From NCBI RefSeq assembly GCF_000208865.1, contig NC_018386.1:868001-932000 (forward strand): a stretch of DNA of 64,000 nt, written 5' to 3'. Origin of the DNA: Neospora caninum Liverpool (Eukaryota > Apicomplexa > Conoidasida > Eucoccidiorida > Sarcocystidae). The stretch's first letter is position 1; every line of letters starts with the position of its first letter. The notes below the pieces were generated by a model. The model did not search any database and had not been told where the DNA came from. It saw only the letters and a list, made by a program, of their open reading frames with translations. The position numbers were made by a program, and so were the translations under genes. This document shows positions 1-10,219 of the stretch, one piece after another.

Positions 1-2
1 GC

Positions 3-3000
3 AAGACAGCTGATCTTGAAAATGAAAGACAGAGCATGGAGAGACCGGAGGACGACCGAGAACCTCGCCCCCGACGCAGAGTGAATATGCAGCGATTGGA
101 AGAACTGCATCGACAAGTGTTTGAGAAGCAGCGGCGAAATCGCGAGAGAGCCGAAGCGGTGAGTCCACAAAGAACACGGAAACGATGAGACACAGGGAAG
201 CAGACGAGATCGCAGCACACACACAGTGGGAAAAGCAGGACAAGGGAAGAGGACGGAAGCTTGGCTCAACGTTGAGCGCCAAGTAGTCCTGGACACGAAG
301 TCCGTTTGAGTGCAGAAACCAAACGCGCAGCAGGGGAGCGATGAGTCAGAGCGGCGGCGGAGGACGAGCGAAAAGTGAAGCATCGAAGAAGGAAGAGAGC
401 GCAGGCGGGACGCGCTGGGTGCTTCAAAGGCCAGGCAGTGCGACTCACGTTAAAGCGCACACACGAGAGAGGAAGGCTCCAGGAGACAGAAGAAAAAAGG
501 GGGGGCAACTTCTAGAAAATCAGCAGAAAGCGTGACAGGAGAGATGGTGCCACACGACCCCCGGGGAAAGTCTTTGCTGCATGTTGCCTCTGCCCGATTG
601 CGGGCCGTTCAAAACTTGAACTGGCGTGCTTGGGTCTCAGCGAAAACGAGAGGTTTCGCCTTCTTCATTGGTGGACGGGGCACTTGGTTTGTTCCACTGC
701 TTTCAGATCGCGCGCGATGAGGCCTTGAAACTCGAACAAGAAAAGGCTCTCCTCAAACGGCGACTGCCTCCTGCAAGGTGCGTTCCTTCGTGCAAAAACT
801 ACACAGAAAGTGACAGCCTCTCTCGACTTCGCTGTGACCTCGCAGCACTTGCCGTTTTCTTCGAGGGCGTTGAGAGGATTCTCCCTTCCACAGGTTTCGT
901 TGGACTCAATCGACTTAATTTGAAGAGACTCAGATTCGTGGAGCAGACCTTTGCATCTCATTGTAGCTGACCGAAACGGGGGTGTGCGCTCCCGCCTCTT
1001 TTCTGTTCCGGAGGCGAAACTGTGTTTCTGGTCAAAAGAGACCTTTTTGCGAGCGTCCGCACCCCCGCGTTTGAGTGCGTGGACGCGTTCTCTCGGGTCC
1101 GCACAGCGAAGAGTCTTTGTGCGTTTCCCTAAACCGGCTGTGCTCTGCAGGCTGAGAAGGCTCGGGACAAAGACAGTCCGCGACGCCCCGATCCTCGGCG
1201 CTTCTGGGCAGAATCGCGATGTGGATGCGCCCGCGTCAGCGGCAGCCAGGAGAGAAGAGTCTGCCCAGACACAAGGCGCGGACGATAACCACCTCCCCGT
1301 CGGCACTCCGTTGCCTTTGCAAAGTGCATCGCATCTGGACGCGAGCAGCCCCCCTCGCTCACTGGAGCGCGAAGCGAAAGAAGACAAACAGACACCGCCA
1401 CAGTTTCCCGGTGCGGTCCGCAGTTCCTCCTCGCGACGGAGCGACGAAGAGCGGAACGGCGAGAGGCAAAAGACGTCGTCAGTGCCTTCGCTCGGCGTCT
1501 CTCCCGAGTTGCGAGAAGGGCAAGATAGGTGGATCCCGAGAGAAGTCGAGGCGGATGAGGAAAAGGTATGTGTTGGACAGATTGAACGCACGGCCGCTGC
1601 TCCGCAGCGCAGTCGAGGGCCCCGCTGGGGCCACGTGGAGAGGTTTTTGGATGCCGTTGACGAGCGTGCAGCCTGCCTTGGGTCGGAGGTCGGCAACCAT
1701 GCCTCGGATACTGTGCTTCCCATGCCTTCTGGTCCGTCTGCTGGCGTCATCTCTTCTCCACTCGATTGTCCTGCTTCGCAGGCCGACGAGCCGAAGACCG
1801 TTCGACTCCTCCGACTGCTGGAAGAGCGCGCGTTTGCCGCAGCGGTCGATGTCTTGAGAGGGCTCCGGTCTTCCGCTTCTGGCGAGACGCGGGGGGATTT
1901 CGCTGACTGCATGCAAATTGAGGGGACTTCGTGGGAGGAACTGGGTCTTTTCTCCGCAGCACTCACTTCTGCCAAGGGACGCGTCTCGACCGCGCAGAAG
2001 ACGACTGGAAGAGCATCAAACAACAGGCCGGAGAGAAGAGACGACGGGGGTAGAGAGCGAGGCACCCAAGATGGCAGCATGCGGGGAAGCAAGGCGAACA
2101 TCCGCGGAAACAGGGAAGGGACCCGAGCCGTGGAAAAGAGAGGAGTGGAGGCAGGGGTGGGGACATCAAAGAGAGGGAGTCCGTCGAGCACGGTTCAGTC
2201 CAAGACGGCAGGCCTCGCCTGGGAAGCGCCAGGCAAATCTCAAAGCGTCAAACGGATGCTCGCTTCGTCCGCCGGACCCTCCGCACCTTCCAGTGAGCAG
2301 ACTCTCAGCAGCCATCGCCGAAGCCGGGCGCCGTGTCTCAGGGGGCTGTCCTCTCAGGAAAGCGACAGCACACTCGCGGGGGTGAAAGGAAGAAACGGCG
2401 AAAAGAAAGAAACGCCGGGAGAGAAAAGGGAAGCGGGGCATTCCAAGCCTCGAAAACCCCAAGTCGCAGCTCCACCGCGGGTGGCCAGTCCGTTGAAAAA
2501 GGCAGTTAAAGCCTGCAAGTCGTCAACAGCTTGCTCTGTGTCTTCGCTTCCTGCCTGGAAGCCGGCGGGCGTCGCTGCCGTCAAACCTCCCCCGCTCGAA
2601 GACTTGGCGAAGTTCCGGTCCTCTTCGTGCTCTTCGTCGCGTTCGTTTTTGTCGGGCCGTCCGCCCGCCTCGGCGGGGAGTCAACAAGGCTGGAGGGAAG
2701 GCGTTCGGAGAGACTTCGCGACGCCTCGCCGTCCCCAGTCTTCGTTCTCTCCCGTGAGGCTTTCCTTTCTGTCGCCCGCGATTGACAACCATGGGATCAT
2801 GCATGCAGACAGGAGGGAGAGGCCGGGAAGCAAAAGAGGGTTGCGAGCTCCCGTCGCAGAGCAGCCTGCCGTCGCCACCCCTACCCATTTACGCAGACGC
2901 TCCACCCCTCCTCTTCGGCGCGCTGCTTCATCCGCGTTTTCTGAGAGAGATATTCCTGCCTGGCGGCCGGCAGGCTGCGCTTCACGATCTCCGACACCGC

Positions 3001-4253
3001 GGGGAGGTGCGCAGGCCTTGTATCGACTAGAAAAGGCGAGGGAAAACACGCGTTCTGGTCTTCACGAGGCCAACGTGACGCCTGTGACGCACACTCGAGA
3101 CAGTCTCCCGAGGGAAAAGGAGACCAGAGCTTTGTCACGTTCTCGGTTTTCTTCTCTGGTGTCCTCGTTTTCGGCCAGTCAATCCTGCGTCTCTCTCGTT
3201 CAGGCAGCGTCCGAGCACTGCAGAGCTTCACCAGGGAGACGACGACGGGGAGAGTCGGGGAGAGGCGGTGAAGGGAAAAGCTATTCCGAAGGGACAGATC
3301 TCGCGTTTTATGGAAGCGGGCAAAGAGGGACATCCACCAGCGCGTTTACGGGAGTCCGGTGTGCCGACGGGATGGCACACCAGCCTGCGGAGAGGACAGG
3401 GAACGTTCCGTCTTCTCTGGGTTCCTCACTGCGTGCTTTCCTTCCGAATTCGAGAGAGGCAGAGAGAACCCGGCCGGCTGCAAAAAGCTACAGAGCAGTC
3501 TCAAAGACCGAGACGCGATGCGAGGCCAGACGCGAGTCTTTTTGTCCTTCTCGAGAGGAAGCTCAAGGCGCAGAAGGAACCCGCCGCGAAAGGCCGGAAA
3601 AGCGAGACAACGAGCGCGAGTGTCTTATTGGGAGAAGGTTCCCGGACGGACGGATTCCAGTTTGCTCGGCACCTCCACCTTGTTTCCCGGCAAGAACAGA
3701 GCGAGGAAGCAGCGCGAGTGGACAGCCAGTTGGAGACAAGGCGTCTGTCTCTTCTCCTCCAGAGTGGTGTTCCCAGCCTTCGCTGCGTGAAGCTTCTCCG
3801 CTGTGTTCTCTCTCGCCAGAAAACAGTTTCGAAGAGGCAGCAGCCCACTTCCTCCAGCATGCATGTGCAGACCAGTTGCAGAGACGGAAGAAAGGCAGAT
3901 GTCGCAGCCTAGCAGCCGGTGGAGGTTGCGAGCGAGGTGTAAACGGATGCAGGGCAGGTGATGGCAGGCCTGCAGCGAATGAAGACCGGGGAACGCAAGG
4001 TCGCTTCGAATCGCGAGGAGACAAAGCAGGGAGCGCGGTTTCCTCAAGCACGCAAGCGAACGCAGTTGAGTACGTCGACAGCGGGTCGCACGAAGGCGCT
4101 GCGTTTACTCTCTCTCGAAGGCCGGGTTTCCCTTTCTTCGATCCAGTCGCGTTAGAGCCTTTCTCCTTCGAGCGAATTGAGAGCATCATGGAAAAAATAA
4201 CCGAAATGGAAGAGCTAACGGGGCTGCGCAGCCGGGAAGGACTCCGGGAGTGA
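3..4253 (+). CDS. Unrecognised Ser/Arg-rich disordered protein, 5' end outside window
   Basis: Three exons fit one frame: 3-158, 707-777 and 1151-4253. The first donor is GTGAGT after a complete codon. The second exon follows CTTTCAG and ends AAG before GTGCGT with two bases of a codon. The third follows CTCTGCAG and supplies the last base. Exon 3 stays open for more than 1,030 codons and stops with TGA at 4251-4253. The start is lost beyond position 1; the first in-frame ATG inside is at 36, but the frame is already open before it. The first two exons encode a charged heptad-like helix (LEELHRQVFEKQRR, then LKLEQEKALLKRR), probably a coiled coil. The rest is low-complexity Ser, Arg, Glu and Gly. 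A short motif appears twice, LPAWKPAG near 2547 and IPAWRPAG near 2952. The C-terminus (FERIESIMEKITEMEELTG) looks like a short amphipathic helix. I see no catalytic domain, signal peptide or membrane segment, and I do not recognise the family. Confidence 0.72.
159..706 (+). other. Intron 1 of the Ser/Arg-rich gene
   Basis: 548 bases between donor GTGAGT and acceptor CTGCTTTCAG. It has stops in the continuing frame. It interrupts the predicted coiled coil at a codon boundary. I see no RNA gene or other coding segment inside it. Confidence 0.7.
778..1150 (+). other. Intron 2 of the Ser/Arg-rich gene
   Basis: 373 bases between donor AAG/GTGCGT and acceptor CTCTGCAG/G. The join preserves the frame into the long third exon. 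Exon 2 is only 71 bases, so an isoform skipping it would shift the frame. Confidence 0.65.
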
Positions 4254-5023
4254 GGAGAACCGAAGAGAGGGAAGAAAGGCGAGGGACAGAGGCAAGACAT
4301 GGAGACGAAGAGGGCGACTGGAGTGACATTGAACAAAGCTGACGAGGGGACAGGGGGAGATGAGTGTTATCCATAGAGACTCCGAACACGAGAAGGAGGA
4401 AAAGACAAAAAGGCAGAGCCAAAAGAAAGCCGCTACAGGAAACAGGCGTAGGAAAGAAATGGAGTAGGCATGCGTTGGTCACCAGGTTCACTGGGTTACG
4501 AATGTGAGGGTGCAGTCCAAACGGGGAGGTCAAACCGGAGAAACCGACAGCGGTGAAAAGTGGACGTTTTCTATGGCGGCCCCCGCAAACGTGTTTTCCC
4601 GTATCTTTCTAATTTCGGCAAGCAGAAGCAGACTCCGCTTCAGCCGTGAAAACTCGTGTTTCGCGCCTTCTCGATTCCTCTGTGGGGCAGTGAGCAGTTC
4701 GAAACCGGAAGCTGTGTCTCTTTCCTCTCTGCAGCGATTTCCAAACGTTTTTGCCAAGTTCTCCGAGGCAAGTGCTCTTTCAGGGTGCGCGTTACGAGAG
4801 CGAGCCGCCTGGATTCCTCCACTTCTTGTTCCTCGCTATGTGTGTGTTGTTGCTTAGCCTCATGGATCCAGTGCACTGCATGTGACGCCATCGTAGTACT
4901 GCACATAAACAAGACGTCAAAAAGCCCGCAAGGGGCAACAGTGAAGTGTGAGCTGTAGAACGAAAACGATCGTGCGCGTTCCGGCAAGCTTCTTCAGAGT
5001 TTACTATGCAGTGTTCCCTGTTA
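4254..5023 (+). other. 3' flank of the Ser/Arg-rich gene, no gene seen
   Basis: The first part is purine-rich, as expected of a 3' UTR. The only open frames are short and overlap on both strands, with no recognisable protein content. No clear polyadenylation signal can be singled out. The segment ends at the inverted repeat of the AT-rich insert. Confidence 0.5.
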
Positions 5024-5052
5024 CACATTATACAATGGGATTGCTAGGTTTC
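5024..5052 (+). repeat. Left terminal inverted repeat of REP-like insert
   Basis: Begins CACATTATACAATGGGATT and ends CTAGGTTTC. It matches the reverse complement of 5311-5339 at 28 of 29 positions; the one difference is G against C at the twentieth base. Confidence 0.85.
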
Positions 5053-5310
5053 GACGAACTACCTTTTTCCGGGGAGGATATATACTACGATTTGGACTAC
5101 TGGTTTAGATCTTGAATTTCTGTGTTTACCGGGTCCGAGTTCTATGGCGCTTTTCCCGACCATCATGTTAAGCGCATTGAGTATAGTGGACTGGTATATC
5201 TCAAATCGAAAAAAAAGACACATCATAGTACCTAGGATACTGAATATGACTCCATTTACGAGGTACACAGACAACCAAGTTCTTTGTGATTGCTGTACAG
5301 GTCGTTTGTA

Positions 5311-5339
5311 GAAACCTAGGAATCCCATTGTATAATGTG
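5311..5339 (-). repeat. Right terminal inverted repeat of REP-like insert
   Basis: Reads GAAACCTAGGAATCCCATTG on the plus strand and continues TATAATGTG. It is the inverted partner of 5024-5052. The 258 bases between the two arms are the mitochondrial-like interior. Confidence 0.85.
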
Positions 5340-7690
5340 CGAGGGGGAGTCTAGCTTCAGTTGTTATCCAATTGGTACTGCATGCCCTGAGTACGTACGG
5401 AAAAGGAAAGGTTAACCGCACGTCTTTTCCACGTCCCTGGACAGATTGGTGAGCGTCGATGTCCATTTCGTCGCCTCTTGCTCGGCCCGCTTTGCACATC
5501 TGAGCTCACGAATCGAGCTAGAAAAGGGCCGGAGATCTTCCGCAGAGACGGTGTGGCGCGTCAACTCCCGGCCTACTTTACGCGCGCCAAAAGAGCCAGA
5601 TTCTGCCCCCGGTTTCATCAGCATCCAGCGCGTGCAACTCACGTGCCACGAGACGTTGAAGCTATACACTCTCGCCGGTGGGTGGGTTGTGGTTCGACTG
5701 CAGTGGTTCGGTTGTAGGCAGAGAAAAGCTGCTTGGCTCCAGTATTCAACTGAGAAGTGGCGGGTCCCGGGCAAGGATCGACTTTTTTTGCTAGGGCCTG
5801 AAAGGACAGCGGCTGGCAGTTTCCCAGCGTTGTTCCGTAGCAGACGTCAAAGAATGCAGATGGGGACTTCCGTCGATCCAGTGGGGCAGCGGAGAGGAAA
5901 ACGCTGTGTGTCGTGCACGGCCTCCATTTGGCGTTGAAGACAGGACCCGGCAAATTCCACGTTTAATGTGTTTCGCAAAAAAAGGAAGGACACGACTTTC
6001 CGTGGATGGAATGAAGGGGAAATGACAGCAGAAAGGGTGCACAGGCACCGGAAGGGAAAAAAAGACTCGGGTACACACAAGATTTGTCCACGAGTGCTCT
6101 GCCTGATACCTGTTCCCTCTTCTCTTATCTTTGCTTCCTTTTTGAGCACGGTCTGACATGCAGGCCATAGAAACACGGAATGAAAATGCGTTTCCAATGC
6201 GAGTGCGGATACTTCCGTCTTCATTAGATTCAAAGGAAACAAAGGTGCACAAACCTTCGTTTCGGCTCCTTCCTTTTAGCTGCACTGCTTCTTGTCGCTG
6301 TCACTCTTTTTCTGCCGCGAATGCCGCGCTCTCACAGCGGCATGCCGAGGAAAAACCACAACAGGAAAAAAGTGGGACCGGAGAACAGAAACACACGCAA
6401 CGGACACATCGGGCGTGAAGGGAATAAATTGTCGCGCGTGCAAAGACACTGGGTGTTCAACGCGAAAACGACGCAGGTGCACACACGAAGAACAGAAGGA
6501 ACACGAATGTGGAAGACGCACCAAAAATCACGAAAACGAGCGACTGAGAGCTCGCGTCCCCGCGACACACGAGGAAGGCAAAAACTCGAGACGCTATAGA
6601 GACGGCGCAGGGAACAACGGTCAGCAAGTGCCTTCGAGACCGAAACCTTGCTTTCCGCGAACGAAAAATGAAAAGACAGTGTCGAATTTTTCACGCTAGG
6701 TGCCCGTCGCTCTCGTGCTCTCGTCCCTCCTCTTATCCACGTCATACACGCGAGGGAAAACGGGGCGATTCGCACCCTTCCCCTAAGGCAAACAACCCCA
6801 ATGTCAGAACCAAGCAATTTCTCCTTTCGGCTCGGAAGCGTCCGGCAACAGGGGTCCCGGTTGTCGCTGCGAAAAGAGAGAGCTCGCTTCTCCTTCTCTG
6901 AGATCGACGACGGGAGCACTGAGTGTTCGAATCGCGTTGCAAAAGGCTCTTCTGTCAGCCCAGAAAACGATTCTCTTTCACACGCAACAGCCACAGCGTG
7001 CATCGTATTTGAGTGTACAGGGTCGCGGTACTCCGAGCGACTGTGACTCGTTCCCAAAGACCTACAGAACAGCCGTCTCCTGCGCGTAAAACGCATTGAA
7101 ACAAGACTCACAGAAGGAACGCTGGGCGAGAGAGCCCAGTAAAGTCAAAACGCGAGATTCGTCCGGGTTCGTCTGCTGGTCTGCTTCAACCCCAGAGCCA
7201 GTCGCGAGTTCGAAAATCTGAGACGAAGCGCGGAAAACGGCAAGAGCCCCCGCCAAATTTCGGAAAAGAAGTCGGGCCAGCGGCGACTGTCGAAACGCAG
7301 AGTCTCCAAATATGAGCCTTCGGCATTTACTGATTTTTGTCCAAAAGAAGTGCGACGGCGCGCCTTTGTTTGCATATTCCAGTCGTCCTCCGCTGCGGCC
7401 TTCGCGGTCTCCGTCTCTCTGTGTTCTATTTGTCTCTTGCGCCGCCTCTCGCAACCTTGCTCTACCCTCTTGACAAGAGACGAAAGGACAAAGAAGGTCG
7501 TTTGTTGCCGCATGCACCCGTTGCCATTTGCCCTTCCCCTTTACACTGTCGCGGCGTCCGCGAAACACGCTGCTTTCTCATTTCGCCGCAGAGCAGAGGC
7601 ACAGCTGAAAGCCCCCACCCTGCCAGGGGTGCGCGGTCGCCGGCTGCCTCGGTGGGGAGAGCTCGCAAAAGTCCCTGGGACGCCGAGTCC
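5340..7690. other. Gap between REP-like insert and SR gene, no gene supported
   Basis: About 2.35 kb. Open frames up to 259 codons occur on both strands but overlap one another and carry no recognisable domains. The part nearest 7691 is probably the 3' UTR of the minus-strand SR gene. I see no RNA gene and no further inverted repeat. Confidence 0.45.
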
Positions 7691-10163
7691 TTATTCTGAA
7701 GGCAAAAAAGGAGTCTGTGCTTGCGCTAGAGATGGAGACAAAAAAAGCACGGCTATATAAACGAGGCCAGAGACACCCGACAGAGAAGAGTACAGTACAG
7801 CACGTCGTCTGTGGGAGGACAGCCGACGCCCGAAAAACCTGATGTGGGAAAACACTACAGTCGCGTGTGTACGTTGCGGCGTTCCGGACAGTTCGAAGGT
7901 TGTGCAGGAAAGCTGAGCAACGGCGTTTTCTGATGACCGGAAAAGGTCCCCGAAACCACGACATGCCCCCTCTTTGAAAAAGATGGGCGCCGGGAGATGT
8001 GAGCCGGATACACCGGGGTCTCCTCGACGCCAGGAGTGCCCGCCGAGACAGCAACAGACGAATCCACCTGTGAGAGGAGACGGCCCCGAGACAGAAGGCA
8101 AGGAAACAGACACACAGAAGAGCAGAACAAAGGAGATTCCTCACCTCCGCGTCTCTCTGGGGATCTCGAATATCTTCGTTCATTTCGAACGGGTCGGTAC
8201 GGAGGGCCGCCACCACCTCTTCCATACCCTCTGAGAAGACACCGAGAGAACACAAAAACGTCGACAGAGACAGGGGGGAGAAAGGCAAGTCTCGCGAAGC
8301 AAGGAACACCCTATGCAGGACAGAGGGATCCCGAAAGGATTCGCAGCGCACAGCCATCCTCGGACAGGCGAGAAGAGAAAAGTGGCGACTGAGAAACTGC
8401 CCGCATCACGGCGCGAGATGAACCAAGGAACAGGCGAGATGTCGGACTCTTAAAAGCTGGGGAGACCCTAAAGTGTTAAAAACAAGAAAACGCTGTCCGG
8501 AGAAGAAACGGGGCAAACGAGAGCGTCTCGCATCGCATGAGAGAGGAAAGATGCCGACTGGGGAAGGCCATCGAACACTGCACGGAAACAAAAACTGAAG
8601 TTCGCACGAAGGAATCCAAATGGAAAGTCTCGGATAGTAGACGCGAAACACTAACCTGTGATACTCGCCGAAATCTCCGTTCTCCTGGCGCCACTGGCGG
8701 CGTTGCTGGAAACGACGACGCTGAGGCGCACAAGCAGTGGAGATGCAACGAAGTCAGCGAGACAGGAAAGAGGACACAGTCCGTCAGGACAGGACGCGCC
8801 AACAAAAGAGACGCGAGAGACAGCGAGGCACCTGAGAGCGCCGATAACAGAGACACGCGAGAACGTTGAGCGACGCACCATTTCTTCCGCCGTGCTGGGT
8901 TCGCCCTCAGCCTCCTCAAGCATCAGTCGCCGGCCGAGGAACTCTGCGCCTTGCAGCTGCTTCAAGACCTTCACCATGGCCCACTCCGTCTCAAACTCGA
9001 TGAAGGCAAAGCCCCTGGAAAAGCGTGTGAGGAGACACCAGCGAAAGTGAGAGGCAAAGCGAGTTTCGGGAGAAAGAGACTGTGTTCTCGACACAGGGTA
9101 CGAGACACACTGGAGCGGCACAGTTTACGGGGCGTACTCCGTTGGTGGCTCTCACGCCAGTTCTACGCTTGAAAAAAGGAAGAGCAGGGACAGACAAAAG
9201 GAGAACAGAGAGCGTGGAGGACCAGGGGCGTCGAGCTCTCGAGGGATTCGAGAGAGGGGTGGAAGCTCGGCGGGACTTCTCTTGCCCCTGCCTTTCGACT
9301 CGGCAGTGCACGTCGCGATTCCCCACGCGCGAGGAGAAGACGAAAAAAGAGAAAGGAGAAAAGAGAGAGCACACGGGGGCCCCGAGGGAAAGGGAAACGG
9401 TGAGAGACAGCCGGAGCGGACCGAGAGAGGGGACGAAAGGGGACGAGGGGCGGAGTTCCGCGGATGGAGCGACAGGATTCGACACGGGGAGGGACGACCA
9501 AAAGACACGTTTTCTCAGTTGCGACGGCTTCCACGTGGAGCACCTTGTACGCGTGAAAATACAGATATTTGAAGATCTGTTGACTTGCCTGGGTTGTTTG
9601 GTTTTGTAGTGGAGGGGAATGTAGACGTCTTTCACGTCACTGCATCTGCCGAAAAATTTCCTCAAGTCGTCCTGAGTCGCGCTTCGATCGACTCCCCGGG
9701 CAACGACCGAGTACCTCCGGCCCTTTCCGCTGTGTTCTCCAGCGCCGGATCCGTACTTGTCGCCTCGGGGTCTGCCTCTGTAGTCGTCGCCGGGCTCTCC
9801 AGGCGACGCATTTCTCGCACCTCGGAAGTTCTCGTCTCTCCCGTCGCGTTCTCTCCGACCATACGGCGAATCATTCCGGTCCATCACGGCGTTGTAGCGC
9901 CGGCGGTAGTAGTCTCCGGGCGAATATCGCCCCGGCGGGCGATCGTCCAGCGATCCGTCGCGTCGGAAGTCATCGCGGCGCCTTCTCGGAGACAGAGACC
10001 TATCTGAAGACATGTCTCGGCCTCGGTCTCTGCGGCCTAGAAACTTCCCGCGGTCTTCTCGCTCGTACGATCTGCGCATCGGTCCGTCGAGAGAGGACGA
10101 ACGCAGGTCGTCTCTGCGGCCGCCATACCGAGGAGGGGGCGAATAGTCTCTCTCTCTTCGCAT
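7691..10163 (-). CDS. SR-type splicing factor with one RRM (SRSF10/SRSF12/SCL-like)
   Basis: Five exons on the minus strand: 10163-9589, 9014-8879, 8705-8656, 8230-8145 and, tentatively, 7695-7691, giving about 283 residues. The ATG at 10161-10163 opens an N-terminal Arg/Ser/Asp-rich tail of about 150 residues (MRRERDYSPPPRYGG, many RR, RS and SP steps). One RRM follows: RNP2 is YSVVARGV near residue 150 and RNP1 is RGFAFIEF, created exactly across the exon 1/2 junction. The RRM closes with LGRRLMLEEAEG. The tail then reads YGRGGGGPPYRP and RRYSRSPERRG. Known: SR proteins bind exonic enhancers in the nucleus and recruit U1 and U2AF through phosphorylated RS regions. The long RS tail lies before the RRM, unlike classic SR proteins but partly like plant SCL proteins. 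The last exon adds only Glu and a stop after TTTTTTGCCTTCAG; other acceptors are possible, so the C-terminus is uncertain. Intron 1 uses a GC donor. Confidence 0.85.
9015..9588 (-). other. GC-AG intron 1 of the SR gene, with decoy GT donor four bases on
   Basis: Read on the minus strand, exon 1 ends CCCAG and the intron starts GCAAGT at 9588, a strong consensus GC donor. The acceptor is TTTTCCAG before 9014. This join makes ...KTKQPRGFAFIEF, an intact RNP1. The nearest GT, at 9584-9583, would add four bases and read PRQGLCLHRV then stop at 8993-8991. So the canonical-GT choice destroys the RRM. The intron is 574 bases. Confidence 0.8.
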
Positions 10164-10204
10164 TTTTCTCTACTTCTGACACGCCGTGCTTCCCCCCGAG
10201 AGGC

Positions 10205-10219
10205 TCGTCTTTTAGACGA
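10205..10219. promoter_or_regulatory. Small perfect hairpin upstream of the SR start
   Basis: TCGTCT, TTT, AGACGA form a six-base-pair inverted repeat with a three-base loop, 42 bases upstream of the SR gene ATG. Each arm contains AGACG, similar to the GAGACG-type motif reported for T. gondii promoters. It could be a 5' UTR hairpin, a binding site or chance. Confidence 0.25.

Larger units (their letters stand above)
5024..5339. mobile_element. REP-like insert: mitochondrial-like DNA between inverted repeats
   Basis: A 316-bp AT-rich island stands out from GC-rich surroundings. Its ends, 5024-5052 and 5311-5339, are inverted copies of each other with 28 of 29 bases matching. On the minus strand the interior reads as a hydrophobic protein fragment (5059-5335), with motifs such as VYLVNGVIFSILGTMM and LFFRFEIY that resemble the first membrane helix of apicomplexan mitochondrial cytochrome oxidase I. 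Known: T. gondii nuclear DNA carries REP elements, mitochondrial-like gene pieces flanked by inverted repeats, and many organelle-derived fragments. Inferred: this is one of them. I cannot align it to the mitochondrial genome here, so the source gene is uncertain. No target-site duplication is evident. A diverged relative lies at 17650-17885. Confidence 0.6.

Noticed and set aside
665..2191. 508-codon minus-strand frame opposite the Ser/Arg-rich gene
   Set aside because: It is antisense to a well-supported spliced gene, is Ser/Arg/Pro-rich by composition and has no domain. It is a shadow frame.
6332..7111. 259-codon minus-strand frame downstream of the SR gene
   Set aside because: No recognisable domain and overlapped by plus-strand frames. 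More likely 3' UTR or intergenic DNA.
7749..7760. TATA-like GCTATATAAACG
   Set aside because: It lies inside the last proposed SR intron, no gene follows it, and T. gondii promoters rarely depend on a TATA box.
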